Shown here: positions 1-14,020 of the stretch, one piece after another | How positions within the stretch are numbered: the stretch's first letter is position 1 | Layout of the letters: every line of letters begins with the position of its first letter | Position numbers and translations under genes: made by a program | The notes under the pieces: model-generated | Told to the model about the DNA's origin: nothing | What the model saw: only the letters and a program-made list of their open reading frames with translations | The model's database searches: none | From: Marchantia polymorpha subsp. ruderalis | Lineage: Eukaryota > Streptophyta > Marchantiopsida > Marchantiales > Marchantiaceae | Assembly (NCBI GenBank): GCA_037833965.1 | Contig: AP031356.1 | Span: forward strand, 766,501 to 830,500 | DNA: 64,000 nucleotides | Direction: 5' to 3'

Positions 1-1208
1 GAAAAACGTCTTGTTCGTAAAGTAGAGCCAAGTACTTTGCTTCAAATCCGGCTCGTTCGCCAGCAGTCCGAGTATCATGAACGAAGTATTGAGATTGTTT
101 GCCAGTTCCGCTTTTACAATCTGCACAAACCGGTGGCACCACACACATACGCTTCAAATCAGAGATATCCGTGTACACGTCTCATACTCGTCCACGTCCA
201 TGGGGCCCCTCACTCACCTCGTACAAACGAGGTTGAGTTGGGCACCACAGCGACGTCACCCAAATACAAAGGGCACAACGAGAGACAGCTCTCGTCTTCC
301 TTTCGTGGGACATTCTCGAGCGGTGAATAATACATCCCCCGAGCCAGCCTGCGAGCCTCGGTCAATGCGATCAGCTTTCGTTTGTCCCTATGAGCGAATG
401 TAGGGGACCTATTATTACTGACATCACCTGGCCTGGGTAATGATTGAGTAGCGCAGCGGCAGTGGCGATGGAGCACGACAGCGCAACACCCCGTGGCAGT
501 GGAAAGATGATGCGAGGTTGCAACAAGGCATAGATTGTTCTCAGGCTCTGCGGAGGTTCAGCTTGCCCACCCATGCACGAGGCTTGGGTACGGAGCTCGT
601 GAGTCCCATCGCGATCACATCACACTGCCAGGATGAGTCTAACCGCCCGTCGTCAACGTCACTACGAGACAGCATTGGCTGGCTGGCGGTCGGTCGGTCA
701 ATGTTCGTACTTTGACGATAAAATTTCGTAATCTGCCCGGTGCGAATATTTGTCTCCAGCAGGCTGACCATGCTGTACAACCGATAGTTGTTACGAGTAT
801 GAAGGAGGCGCGCTCGCTCACAAGGTAAAGAATCATTATTGTCACAATCCAGTGCAAGCTCCCTCACCATTAGAGCCAACCTGCATGCAGTAATAAGTGC
901 TCCCTCTTCACTGCTCACTTTCTCGTCAGCTGCAGCCTCGGCGAGGGAATGTTCTCGCGAGAAGATAATCGCCCAAACCTGTCAGAGATCAACCCCCGGA
1001 TCGCGATCTTCTGCTTCCATTGAACGGCCCCCGAAGATTCGTTCGTACGGGACGGATGAACGTAGAGAAATAATTCTCGAACGGCTGCTATGAATGACGA
1101 GGAGAAGCCTGCGCTCCGAGGTTCGCTTCTGCTCGGCATGAAGACAAGTTTTCCAGCTTCTCAGTCTGTCCGCTGGTGGCTGCATCTGAGCACGACATGT
1201 TTGCTTAC
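1..1208. other. Unassigned GC-moderate sequence, possibly downstream exons or 3' UTR of the minus-strand gene
   Basis: Base composition here is balanced, unlike the AT-rich DNA that starts near 2.9 kb. The longest minus-strand ORF, at 541-918 (125 codons), has no recognisable domain, and several other short ORFs overlap it in other frames. The neighbouring exons at 1209-1589 are read toward this region, so later exons or a 3' UTR would be expected here, but I could not follow a convincing reading frame past the donor at 1203-1208. No repeat or RNA gene was recognised. Confidence 0.3.
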
Positions 1209-1589
1209 AGAATGAACTGTGGTACGAGTCTCAAGCTCTTCCAATTCGGGAGTCCAGGGTGGCAAATAGCTGCGAGGAAGTGCCACCTCCTTCTGCATGT
1301 AAAGCCAACATCCCATCGGGATCGAGGCAAATATCGCAGTCGGGAGGCGGAGGTTCAGAGTGGAGGAGTGAGAGAGTGAGTGAGAAATTGATGAAAACGC
1401 GAGCGGAAGAAGGCTTACCTCTTGTCGATTGGTGCACTTAAGCTTGAATTCCTGCATCTGGGACTGGAGGGAAATGTTGAAGAGTACCAGGCCCACCCCC
1501 ACGGCTGCTACAACTCCCAAAGCTGTAAAAGCAATCTGCATGGCTAGCACCCTCGCGGGGCTCCAGCTCACATGCTTCCACGAACCCAT
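1209..1589 (-). CDS. Probable small single-pass membrane protein, first two coding exons
   Basis: The function is unknown. The first exon (1589 down to 1419) starts at an ATG and has 57 complete codons. Residues about 17-40 form one hydrophobic, alanine/valine/glycine-rich helix (AFTALGVVAAVGVGLVL), followed by a polar Gln/Lys-rich stretch with one Cys. It ends at a strong donor, GTAAGC. The next likely exon (1292 down to 1209, 28 codons) follows a long pyrimidine tract and a CAG acceptor, is also phase 0, and ends at another GTAAGC donor. It is rich in Pro, Leu and Glu. The shape is that of an N-terminal membrane anchor with a short soluble segment. The same frame stays open upstream of the ATG to 1679, so an earlier start is possible. 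Later exons were not found, and the call rests on ORF and splice signals only. Confidence 0.45.
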
Positions 1590-2900
1590 CCACCTGCAAA
1601 AACTTCGTGTCGCTCGAACGGCGCATTGGCAAACGTGTGCCATAAGTGCCCAACCACAGTTTTCTCCTCCCCGGGGCATTCCTGCTAATGCAATCTGTGT
1701 TGCCTATCGTTCCACGGCCCGAAACGCCGCCTGTGGCTCCATCTCCGCATCTTCTTCGCCCCTAGATCACCCGTGTCAAGCTTCACGCAACCCCGGATTA
1801 CTCCTCACTCACCACAATACTGGCATCACAGCGAATCTTCCATGTCTCCATCTTCTCGAGCTCCAGACATTCTCGTGTCCGCCCGTGCAACTCGTGCAAG
1901 AAATCTCTCGTTGCCCCAGCATCGGTACGCGTCTAATCCTACAAATTTACGTGCACTGCCCATCTTCTTCTTCTGCTCCACCCTCTCTCTCGAGCTGGAG
2001 CACTCCCGGCTCCTGATCCTCCACTACGACGTCACAGTCCCGTTCATCCTGTCCTGGCAGACTCCTCGGCGAATTGCCGGCCCTCTAATCCCAAACTACT
2101 TGCGTCTCTTTCCTCTTCCGCTCTTGCACTCGACCCCGTCACAGATGGAGGTGGAAGAGGAAGAGGAAGAGGGGAACGAGGCGAGCAAACCATCCTGTAC
2201 CCAAGTCCACGGCCTGTGCCTCCCACCCCCACTTACCCAAACCCGAGGAGGTCCCCCCAGGCTGAAGGTCCGGGGCCATGGAATCGAACTCGTACCAAAC
2301 AATTCAATTACAACCCCGACCCCGGGAACTGAAGAGCGAAACCACTCTGGTGGCGGACGGCGGACAGACCTCAGACAATTCAGGAGCTGATATGCACTGC
2401 AAGCAAAATAGACGGACAGACAGACAACAGACAGACCAGACAAAGTGGTGGCGGGGAGAAGAACCGGGGTGGACAGTGGGTGGGGAGAGGAGTTCGCGAG
2501 TTGCAATGGCGAAAGATCCAGTTCTGCGCAAAGCCAATGGCTGCACCCACTGCACCCTCGGCCCCGTCCTCCTGCGAGCCCAACAGAGACCATAAACATC
2601 GCACAAAACTCCGCGCCTCGCCCCTCTCTGCTCTGCCGCTCCACATCTTTCCCCAATTTGGCCCAATGCGCAAAGCGTGCCTCTATTTTACAACTCTGAT
2701 ACTATTTTTGACTGGGTTTATAATCCGACCAATTGTATTCTTTGTGTGTATACCTTCCCCGTACTCCCCACAAGTCAAGTCCTGATCAGACCTGCAACTG
2801 ACTGCAACTACCTCGTGTCATGTTTCGCTCCACATTATCAACTTTGTCATTTCATTTTGGAACCAGGGAAGTGTACATTTATTAGATAGTATTGATTCTA
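1590..2900. other. GC-rich upstream region of the minus-strand gene (leader or promoter candidate)
   Basis: This stretch lies upstream of the minus-strand membrane-protein exons. It is GC-richer than the DNA to its right and has runs of one-sided purine content, for example the GGAGGTGGAAGAGGAAGAGG run near 2145-2165. Long overlapping ORFs exist on both strands (1773-2390 plus, 2096-2656 minus), but their composition is low-complexity and no domain is visible, so they look like by-products of GC richness. A 5' leader, first non-coding exon or promoter is the simplest reading. Confidence 0.35.
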
Positions 2901-5900
2901 AAAGGGGATGGCAATGTGGAGTGTATCTTGATTGCGATGCATATTTAGGGCCCCATATTTATTAGCAATTTTTATTAATTATACGAATTTTAGGAGACTG
3001 TGAGATCCCCCAGGAGAATAGGACATCGTCTTGGAAAGGTGACAAATGTCTTAAAGCCGAATGGAATTCTTCTCTACACATGATCCAGGTCAATGGATTA
3101 AAATTGAGTTTCCCAGTCATACTCTTCACCTCTGATTAATGTTAGTTCTGATTATTACATGTGTCAACACTATAGTACTGAGACGATGGTTGGTTCCACA
3201 TGAGTCGGGTTCCATATAGCTTGATTAGGGCATATTTTATAACCTGTTAGTGTTGAATTCCTCTTTTCTCTTTTTTCGGCCCAGATTTGTAACTGGTAAG
3301 GAAATTTTTCCTGCTCAATATCTAAAGCCTAGTTTTTACATCAAAATTTTTCATTTTGAAGTCAAAATATACAGATTCCAATTATATCTATTTTATTTTA
3401 TTTTCCACTACACTAAAGAAATTATATCAAATTGAGATACACGACTTTTTTAGCCAAAAATAATGATCTTGCGTGTAAGCTTGAGTCAATTCATAAATTT
3501 CCATAGTCACCTGGAGCATTAAAGAGAAAATGAGATTCTTCTAAAAAATTCACAGGCCAACTTAACCTCATTATCTTTGCTCCTTAATGAACTTATTCGA
3601 CGCCTCCCTATATGTACATTTCAGCCTTCGTTAAACCCAAAAGATAAGACCTAGAAACCTTTGACCATCATCCTTTTTAGAGATACACGTTTGGGATACA
3701 AAACTTGTACCGATCAGAATTTTAGTTCAAAGTAATTAGTAATTATCATGCTATGTATTTGAAGAAAATTCAATCGTATATTTACTTTGAAAATGTTCTA
3801 AACAATTCTTACATGATGCTGGCTCACTACACAAGCACCGCCAATTCACAAGCTAGCTCTGTAAGAGCTAAAACCCCTCAACGGAGGGTGGTGCATAAAT
3901 TAAATATAGGAAGGAAGTGGGATAATTCAGTAATGCATTCCTCAACAAATGGTAGATTCCTCTACAGTTACACGACAAGAAGTCGATGTTTTAATAACAC
4001 GTTCTTCTATTTAGCATCATCAAGACAATATTCAATACGGAAATTTTACTCTACAGAATGCCACATGGGTCGAGTATCCCAACACAAGTACTTCGCAAAA
4101 GGGAGTAACTGTATGATGTGTCAACTAAAATGATCCCAGACCTTTGATCATTGAACCTGCATTTGACATGATATCTTAATGATCAAATGCACGATGTAAC
4201 TGCATCTTCAACTCGATCAGTTCATGTAACGAGGAACTCGACGGAGCTAGTCATGAGCCCAAAAATTCATGCTGAAAGTGTGTATGTGTACTTAAATTTT
4301 GACACATTGCCTTCTCTATCCACTTCTTTCTAATCAATTCGAAGAGATAGACAACCTTTTAGATCAAGAGTTTTTTAAAATAAGATTAAATTCAAATATA
4401 TAATAATCTTTCAACTGTCAATAAGTCTCATATGAATTTAAGTAGAAATAACAGATTTCTATTCATGATTATCACATATCAACATTAACTTTAATCTCGA
4501 AATGATTTAATTTGGTAGGATTTGAAAGTAGATATGTAAGTGCTATTCAAGCTTAGAAATAGGCAGTAAGTTAAAACGGATCAATATTATGGTTATTGTA
4601 TCAAAAATGGTTCATAAATTAAATCCGAGAAAAAAAATATTATTTCAAGATGTTTCTTAAAAGCAACATTACAATTTCTGGAATATCTAATCATTTATGA
4701 AAATTTTCATATATTATAAATAAAAATTGTATAAAAAATACAATTAAAAATCCAATGCTTGGTTCAAGAAGAAATGTAAACCACAAGTAATATGAAATAA
4801 GAAAAATAAAAATTGCATTTTGATATGAAAAACATACACGTTCTTTTATTTAAATAATAGTTTTATATTTCAGTTGTAAATCAATTGGAGTTTCATTGCA
4901 TATTGTAGTAGTATTTCAGAAATGAATACATATGACTTCACATTCTGTAACTGAAGTTCTTGCTTAAGCACATATGAAAATTTATAGTTCAATGTTTTAT
5001 TTGTTAATATCATGTAAAAATATCAATAAAATTGTTCATTACAAACATTTAATACAATATTTTTTAATTAAAAATATACAGTCATATCATAGTCTCATTT
5101 CTTGAGGCTTTTTTAGATTGAACCTCAAGATCTTTCTTTTCTATTCAATATATTTAATTATTGTAATTATATCTTAAAATTGAACATGATAATTATATTT
5201 AAGATAAAAATCATTATATTTATGTATGAAACAAATATTGCTCACAAATGCTTTATAGCTAGTATTTATACTAAAACGTATACATTGTGCATTATTTTAC
5301 TGAAAAAATAAGAATGTATGTTCAATTATATATTTTTAAAATTAATTTTAGTATTACCTATAATTTACATTTATATTTCTTTTGATATCAAATAATTATG
5401 ATTTATATGAAAGAATGTAATATTTTCAGTTTCAAAATCATTAAAATCATTTTAATAATCTATCACATTAACAATTTATATCATTTATGTGATAATTATG
5501 TATTTCAAATTTTAATGTTTGTATGAAATATAATTTCATATATTTAATTTAAATATTTATATAAATAAAAAAACAGAATTTCAACAATTATACAATGTTA
5601 AATAATTTAATAATTTATACTTTTTTTTTCTATTTCAAAATTGAATTTTCAGTAAGCTGTATATCGATTGAAAATTACTTGTGAGATTTTGATAGTGACT
5701 GTTGGTTTTCAAAAGTGGAAATAATTTTTTTGGATTGAAATTGTGAATGATAGCAATACTTTGTTTTTAAGCATTTCCAAGTTTTGATATTCATGTCATA
5801 TCATTATAATTAATTATTAACTGGACACCATGCTTGGTATATTAAATAGCCAATTACATTACCAATTGAGAATCCAGCAAACGAATAACAAGTATTTCTA

Positions 5901-7100
5901 AGAACTACTTGGCATTCCATAATTCTCGTCTTCGTTTTGGAAACCATCATAGATCATAACTAGTAGACGAAGCTCACATGTGAATTATGCCTCTAATATC
6001 ATCAGAAAGCCATGTTTGAAGGGCTTATCATGAAAAAATGACGAAGAGGCATATTCTTAAAAGGTGTTACATGATATGATAACTTTTTTGTCGATATATG
6101 GAGATCAAAAGTGTTTGTTTTTTCAATCAATGAGTGATAAAGCGAGATCAAAATGAACTACGAATGAGAATTATGATTTTGGAGTTGAGATTCTGATAAT
6201 CTCAATTAGAAAAAGCTCAACGCAAACCTATCTGGCTCAATACATTTCATCAGTGAAAGCAAGACATATGAAAAGCTAATATCATATAAACCTCTAAGGA
6301 CATAACGATTAATAATATAGGATGATGAATTTGTGAAAGCTTGAGCTCTTTAAGTTCAATTTTCACATTTTAGCAAAAGAGTGCATGTTCTTAACATTCA
6401 TGATCAAGAAGATGAAAACAGCTTGTAAATTAAAACTTACAGTGAAAGTTGAAACCTGATACTTTTGAAAGCTTTGACCGAAACAAAACGACTTACTATC
6501 TTATATTGTTGAACATGACCGATAATATTGGATTTGTTTTGGCTAGAACTTTGTTCTACTAATGTCAATATTTGATAGTAGAGCAAAGTGAGTTGAGCCT
6601 TCAATTCATTTGGATTGCAATGAATTTTATTTTGTTCATGATATCTGTGAACCTGATTTCACAGCATTGCATATTGGAGATTGTTGAAACTGGATGATGT
6701 GCGGAAGAAATTCATGTGTTTATATTAAGATCTTAAAACGAAATACAAGATACGAGTGGAGTTCTTATTTAGTCTATTCAAGACAGCGCTCGAACAGGAA
6801 ATTTAACACTAAGTTATTCGTGATTATCTAAGCAACTTGAACAATACTATGATTTGCGCGTAAGAAATAACTAAATTTTATCAAAAGGGTGTAGAGGCAT
6901 CCATTTAAAAATTCTATACCTTACATATTGCCTAGAGAGTCAAGTAATAGAACGAGGGGAGCGAACTCTATTCCATGAGCTATAAAGAGGATAGAGCGGC
7001 ACTCTAACATTTAATAGTGTTAGGGTTCATATAGAAGTAGAATAATTATATTTTGGTTGGACATTTTTTGGGGAGTACATGCTACTGAATTTTCTTTATT
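2901..7100. other. AT-rich DNA without convincing genes
   Basis: Long A- and T-rich runs fill this block and stop codons are dense on both strands. The only ORF of note is at 3753-4133. I saw no LTRs, terminal inverted repeats, splice-bounded exons or RNA genes. Confidence 0.6.
3753..4133 (+). other. Isolated ORF of 126 codons, doubtful
   Basis: The ORF sits in a locally less AT-rich patch. Its translation is rich in Ser, Tyr, Asn and Arg, with no motif, signal peptide or membrane helix that I recognise. There is no clear promoter or neighbour that gives it context. The frame may be open by chance, or it may be a scrap of an old element. Confidence 0.12.
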
Positions 7101-9300
7101 ATCACCAATAAAGACTTTTGTTGGAAACTTCCTGATCCGAACGGAGAAACGTCCAGCCCATTCCGATGGGCCATCGTGTTCATGCGTGGAGGTCCATCAA
7201 TATAATCTCTTTTTTTAAATAAATGAATTAGTAATAAAAAATTTGGTTATCATTCGCAGAAAAACATAACATTTGAGTTCTGAGCCACTTGAAAATCTAT
7301 TTGTCAGACTTTTACTCAATTACTATATTAAGCAGAGCCTGGAGTTGTGGTATGGGAACGACTTCACGCCATGCAGAAAAATTTGTGATTGACATGTGGT
7401 CGCCTACGATTGGTCAACGATCGACGGTGAGGCCGACCCTCACGGTGTAGGAGTGAGCCGTACGAGCGGCAAGATCCAAGTGCCGAGACCCCATTGCGCA
7501 AAACATGCGATCTCTTGCTGCTCACCTGAGTTGACCCACTGCCCAAGCTGCCCACGTGGTTCCACGGGAGATTCGCGAGCAACCCCATGGATAAAGTTTT
7601 ATTTCAAACTTCCATACCCCCCACACCGGGGCTCTTGCGCAAGCCTGCAAGCGTGATGCGATCGGCCTCCCTTCGCTCTCTTCGAGCGCAACATTAATTG
7701 CCAGGTGTTGGCACTTCGCTTCCACATATTGCCTGTCCGTGGATGCACATACTGTAGTGTTTGCCTCCCGACGATTCTCCCAATAGAATCTGCCGGTTGA
7801 CCCATTGCGTACCCATGCGCGAGGTTACTGCAGTCAGAGCTGGAGGGATCGAACTTTGACGTTTTGCGAAGTGAACGAAGTGGCGACTCCGCTCGGCCGC
7901 TCATTCCAAGCTCTATCAGGAGACCACCCAAAGTCAAATGAATGGGGCACTCTGGGACTGTGCAGAACAGTGCGTCAAGAAGAAGAAGGTGTTGAGGTTT
8001 CAAGCCCTAGTGTTGTCGTTTTAAGTGAAAAGTTAAAGTGCGTGTATATCGACTGACCTTCTCAACTCTCACTCCAGTTTCTATTCCCATCACGGTAGCA
8101 CCAAAATAACTCCCTGTTTTTTGGCAGTTGTCTGCGTTTCTCTGTTGGCGACATTACTGTTTTACGTGTTCGACTTGTGGTAACTTGCACTGAGGACAGG
8201 TGGCAAGTGCTTCTCCCACCTACTATGCCGTCCAAATTTGTACCGGGAGTGCTTGCGGCGAGATGAAATGGGTGTCCTTTCGTCCTATGGGGACGTTCAA
8301 GGGTGACATGTTCATGTTCAGTCGATAAGATTCAGTAGCGTACTACAGAACGACGCTGGTGTTGTACTAGTACGTCGTGAAGACAATCGCCCAAGTTTGG
8401 GGACAACTAGCTCCATGTTCTGTACGGTTCAGGAACTGGTAAGATCTCATTTTGCAACCGGGTGAATTTACTTGATAGGTCAAAGGCTGTAACTTAGCAT
8501 GTACCGAGTTTCATTTTACTAGTCATATCCGACACACTTGCTGACTCCTCTCTGCTATATTACTTGGCCCCCATTCTGCGTTGACTCTACAAATGTCAAG
8601 AAGAAGGCCATGCAACAACATAAGTGTTTTGTTGTGCGGTGTGATACACTACGGTTTCACTCGGTGAAAACTAGTACTCGCGCGTTTCACATCTACGAAC
8701 ACGTCACAGTGTAACCTCTTCCACATGTCTGATTTCACGAGGAATAAGGTGGAACGAAAATGAAGATGACTTCTAGAAGGGTGAAGAAGTAAATTTGACT
8801 TTAGACTCCAAACTGCACTGTATCTTAATTGATGTATTCTTTAATATATCCGGACCGGAAAACAGACTTGGTGGCCCTCAACCTTAAATGCTCAGAGAGT
8901 TTTAGAATAAAACTCGGACGGCATAGTAGTAGCATGCTCGACTTTCAGAGTACTGTGTAGCTCCCCAGAAAATTTAAGACTAACCTTGCTCTTCATCTCG
9001 TTCTATACATTGACCAAATCAGTCAGAGCAATCGGAGTGGGAACTCCTGGACTGCTTCATGCCTGGCATGGAATAAACATCTTTTGTGCCAAAAATCTCA
9101 TTCTTTTCTTTAGCAAGTCCTCCAACACTTCTGAAGCCACATCTATCAATTCTTCACCTTCCCCTTTAGGAGGATGCTCATATTCTTCATGAAATAGGAC
9201 TTGTTGAGTTCTTTGAATGAGACTATACAGGGATACTATACTATACTGCACTGTACTATATAACGAGACCATCCAGCTTCTACTTCCTGAGTGTCGGCGA
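7101..9300. other. GC-richer island, unassigned
   Basis: Composition shifts toward GC between about 7.1 and 8.1 kb and then falls again. ORFs at 7396-7656, 7599-8003 and 7805-8056 overlap on both strands and show no domain. Near 9225-9265 there is a degenerate tract of TACTATAC-like repeats. The minus-strand ORF at 9057-9272 is described separately. This could be an exon/promoter cluster of an unrecognised gene or an old insertion. Confidence 0.25.
9057..9272 (-). other. Short acidic/basic ORF, possible exon fragment
   Basis: The C-terminal two thirds of this 71-codon frame reads like folded protein: an acidic Glu/Gly-rich stretch followed by an amphipathic Leu/Val/Lys helix (DVASEVLEDLLKKRMRF). 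The N-terminal part comes from the TACTATAC-like repeat and is unlikely to be coding. I do not recognise a family. It may be a remnant exon. The minus-strand frames further upstream (9357-9716, 9774-10181) could belong to the same decayed gene, but no splice chain joins them convincingly. Confidence 0.2.
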
Positions 9301-10200
9301 CTCCACCAGAGTAACTACCGCTGAACCATCGCATATAATAATCTCAACCACTCTGTCTACCGTGTGGAGCTCCTTCCTACTGAAATGGAGACAAGGTGGT
9401 ATGTACGTAGGAATGGATTGAAAAAATTTGTCTTGCAATGACTACTACACGTCTTGCTAATGATAGCGAGTGGAAAAACCAAAACCTTAGCTTTGTGAAA
9501 CTTTTTTTTAGTAATGTAGATTATCTGGTAACCCTGGATTATCCCCCATCCGATGAGATAAACCATATACTTGACGACTTTTTTCCTCCTATGCTCGTAC
9601 ATCCAGATTTGTGCATATACGACACAATTGCCTTCATTCCAACAGGGATCATGGGCTTTTCGACTGATTGAGTAGCGCTCCTTACATCTGGTCAAAAACC
9701 TCCACCGCAACTTCACCTGAAGTTTTGTTTGGAATCTTTATCATGAGGCATGTGTCACAGCGATTACTGTACTTCATGCATGAGAGTCCTTCCTACCATC
9801 GATGAGACGCCTCAATCCTCGGAATGATATCATCCATAACACACGAACTCGTCCCTCTCTGGTGATTTTATCGGCTATCAGCTTTCCCAGCGTCGCAGAA
9901 TCCAAACTTGGTGTCGCCTTGCTACCCAAAACTTTGTGATAAGTCTTTGCCACCCCTCCAACTGGCATTTCTTTCATTCCGTGAGAGGTAGCCACCCCAC
10001 TCCAGAATGCATGTAAACGGAAAATGAATAGATGCATAGAAAATAGAAAGAGATAGTATGTCTCGATGGAATGGACACTTAAAATTTCCCACAAATTCAA
10101 GACATACCATAAAAATAGCATCAATGCCATGCTAGTATTGTAGATTATTATTATCTTTATCTGTGCTATCTTTTTGGTCATCTTTACATCTTTTGATCAA
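9301..10200. other. Unassigned sequence with weak minus-strand ORFs
   Basis: Minus-strand ORFs of 119 codons (9357-9716) and 135 codons (9774-10181) lie here. The second has a hydrophobic, Phe/Leu-rich N-terminal half and a basic C-terminal half. Neither contains a motif I can name. Their frames break into AT-rich DNA on both sides. Confidence 0.2.
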
Positions 10201-13200
10201 TTTTAGTAGATATAATATTTGTGCATATTTTTTTTCTAAGAAAAAAAATGAATTGCATTCTTGAAATATATGTGAACTTGCTATGGACTGAATTGATCAT
10301 TTCATCTTTAATCGAATTTTTTCTTGCTTTATATTTCCCTAATATGTATTGCGATGAAACATTAATATTGCAAACTTGACCTTTCAAGTCTACGTTCTTT
10401 ACAATTCTAAAGTTTGCGTCAAAAGATACTATTTGTTTATTAATTTCATTCACATTTGAACTAACAAGAAATGTTTTCTTTTTATTTGATTCATTTATCT
10501 TGATTCTAAAATAACTTTCCAAAAAGAAATAAACGTTCAATAAATTTGAAATTTTGAGTTTTGAATCAACAAAAAATTAATGTTTTTAAAATAGTTTCAA
10601 AATATAAAGCATATTTTAAGTTCTGTATTTCGTAGAAAATGCAATGCTTTAGAGAATAGAGAAATTGCAACATTCTAAACATATTTTAATTATATATATA
10701 GAAAGCTAGAAAACAAACTCTCTCAAGCAAGTTTGATGATAAAAAAATGTAAGATTTGTTTCATCTATAAATAATTTGCTATTGATTCTTTATATGGAGC
10801 AATGAATAGAACAATTTTGCGATTTTATGTTAGATAACGCACTTAATACTTGTAATTTTTTCCCATATTCATGATTAGCTACTTAACAATTAATTGACAT
10901 AAACATAAATAATAATCAAGGCAAAACTCACAAATACAACACTAACAAAACTACTACACAAATGTTGATAGTTGTGATGTGCATACATTTTGCAAAATAG
11001 CACAAGTTGGTATTACATCAAACATCATAACACACATATTGACATATATTAATACAAACATTTTCGAAAAAAAATTCAAAAATTTTGAATTTCGTTTTAA
11101 ATGTTGGGAATTTTTTTGTGAACAACTTAAGAAATAATGTTTGCAACATTGATTCTTGTTGGATAGTTGCATTATCTAGTTAATGATATATCTGTACACA
11201 AACATACATGATTATAAATATTTGATTACAAATTTTTATTTCCAGTACTAGATTTTGAACTGTCAAAGTTTTGCATTTATAATGCTATCAACTCATGACA
11301 TCAAGTAATTTTTATCAATTCACGAAAATACACATCAAATGAACATCATTTGATAAATTCAAAATTTTGTGTTTTCAAATATAGGCTAATTTTTACCAAT
11401 TCTTCAAAATAAGAGACTTTGAGCAAAAATACTTGTTTTGAGATTGGTATCATTCAATCTTGATTTAATTTAAAAAGCTGAATTTATCTTGAAAAGATCC
11501 TGATTTTCATTCTAAAATAGAATAATTACTATAATTACATAAAAAATCAAATTACATCTAAATCAAATTCATCTTGTGCATCAAACATTCCATATTCTTC
11601 CACTAGGTATTTTTGTTATTGTCTGAATCCTCCAAGTTTCAACTTAAAACAATCAAATACTTTTATATTCTAAATTGAATCTCTTGAAGCACTATTTATC
11701 CCAACAATATTATTCTATTATAGCTTATCTATTGCGACTACAGTTATTTGTGCAATCTGCTCTAATTGATTTTGACAGCTTAATAATAAAGCCTACTATA
11801 AAGACTATGACAACTCTTTGATGTTTTTTATATCTAAGGCATCATTTCTATTGTTTTCAATAATCAAGATGTAACAATATATGATACCATTATTAAATAA
11901 GATTGTATTGAAATTTTTTTCCTTGCAATATATAAATAAATAAACTCAAAAAAAATTTGTAAAAATTTTCAACATATTCATTTGAACACTTTATACTATG
12001 AAAAAACACTGTATTAATATTTAAATTTGTTTAAGTACAGCCAGTTATATTTAAAAACAGAAAAAGCCTGTATTATCTAATGGAATCAATATTATTATAT
12101 TCAACATTTATACTCAAGGTATTTATGACCTATGAATTATTTGTGAGGATACCAAAAAATACTAATGTAATTGATGATTTTATTAACTACGATGATTACT
12201 CATATTATGATCATCAACAGAGTGCAGGACTCATCACCTAGAATCACACCCCAAGCGATTAAAGAACCACTATAACAGTAAACAAAGAAGTTAAGTTCAA
12301 AATACACACAATTTCGTATTATTTATAACATTCATATTCTAATAATAGTATTAAATTCATATTTCCAAAAATTTATCCAAAAAACAGAAAGCATGTATAA
12401 ACTTGAAATATGATAATTATGTCTAAACCAATATCTTTTATATAATGAGCGAACACAGCATGAAACACTACAGATTTATATGAAAAACATCCAAATACTA
12501 GAAAAAAGTACTTCTCATCTTGTAGTCTTTTCCATCATATTAAAGTTTGAAATTTATCATCATCTTGCATTTAACAGATATTTTTATAAACATCTATATG
12601 CTAACATATCATATAAAATATTTTTTTATCTCTGATTCACAACAAAGTATAATTCCAGGTTTCAAAAATTTTAAATAAATGTAATTTCATATATTTAATC
12701 ACATTTTAAATACGAGGTTTATATTTTTGCTAAAATCAAAGCATGAAATAAAATGAAATTCTAATATAAAAATTCAAATAAAACTTATATCCATAACAAT
12801 ATAAGTATAAAAGTATTTCATTTCAAAGACTTTAAGTTGAATTCATCACAACACTTTTATGAACATTGCTTTGTTTTATATTACTTGAAGAAATTTTTAA
12901 ATAACCTAAGCGTATGAATCTTGATTAAAATTTTTGGCTTTTTTGTGTAATTATTTTATTCGATAGAATTATATATTATAGTTATGATGTGAAAGTATAA
13001 GATAATAAAACTATCAAAGTATTAAAGTGCATCTAAACTATTTGAAACTATTAAATATCATCTCACAAGAAATGTGACATTCTAAAACTAATTCACAAAC
13101 ATGGTTTTAGAGTGTTCAAAAATTTATTTTAAAGTGCTTTTTATAACAGTTTCTCATGTTCTTTAATGTCTAGATTTGCAGGAATGATATAATGAATTAC

Positions 13201-13700
13201 ATTATACAAGATCAATATACAAATTTTATTGAAGAAATTTATCATTTTTTTCAAATCATTGTTCAATTGCTTCTAGATTGTACGTAGAAATTATATCATG
13301 AATTAATTATTGATCATGAATTAATTCACCTAATTTGGATGTTAATTTTCCAGTTAGTTTGAATTTTATTCACTTCTTTTTCTTAACAGGTTCTGATTTG
13401 ATTTCAAACTCAACATCAAGCTGTCAAACCAATAACTTAGTTTGACCACTCAAGTAATTACAATGATGATTGCATCTTCATTGTGACTACTTACTTGGGA
13501 TTATTATTCAACTTAAAAGATTAAATATAATTAAATTTATTTTTTAAGTTTTCATTTTAACACTTTAGTTCTGATCAATAAAGTAGGAAAAACCTACATT
13601 TCATACAAGCATAGGCGAGATAAGTTCTGGAATGAAATATATTGAAGTATAAACCAATCAACGTTTCCAACAATAAAATCTCAAGTTTGCGTCGGCACTT
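10201..13700. other. AT-rich DNA without genes
   Basis: There are dense stops in all frames, long A/T homopolymer-like runs, and no recognisable coding, RNA or repeat boundary. ORFs at 10184-10540 and 10954-11172 on the minus strand have AT-driven amino-acid content (Asn, Lys, Ile, Phe) and are treated as chance. Confidence 0.6.
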
Positions 13701-13828
13701 CTCATCCATTTTTTGTGCCACATTCGGCTGAGTTAACTTGTGCTTTCACTAACTTCTCTCTTTGTTTCTGTCCTGACAGCGCATTACCTTTTTTGGTGGA
13801 GGAAACCGATCAACCTGCTGACTCTTAA

Positions 13829-14020
13829 TACTCTCCTTGATCATGCTGTCATGTCATGAGTCCTGCTGCTACTGATTTAGTATAATAAATGGGGACCAAG
13901 TAATGTTGCAAAAGGATGATTCATGATGCTCTCCTTGGTCATGCTGTCCTGTCATAGCTCCTGCAGCTTCTGATTTGGTTATTTTTGTGGGGTCTAAGTA
14001 GCGTAGCAAAAGGATAGGAA
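13829..14020. repeat. Imperfect two-copy tandem repeat, about 95 bp per unit
   Basis: The first unit starts at CTCTCCTTGATCATGCTGTC and the second, near 13929, at CTCTCCTTGGTCATGCTGTC. Both continue through a shared CTGATTT(A/G)GT block, a GGGG-(A/T)C(C/T)-AAGTA block and GCAAAAGGAT. Identity is high at the unit starts and lower in the middle. The repeat lies next to a small GC-richer island. Confidence 0.6.

Noticed and set aside
1773..2390. 205-codon plus-strand ORF
   Set aside because: Low-complexity Pro/Ser/Leu composition in GC-rich DNA, with an equally long opposing ORF (2096-2656). No domain or splice context.
10201..13700. Organelle or giant-virus derived DNA suggested by AT richness
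   Set aside because: No organelle gene, rRNA, tRNA or viral ORF could be read in it.
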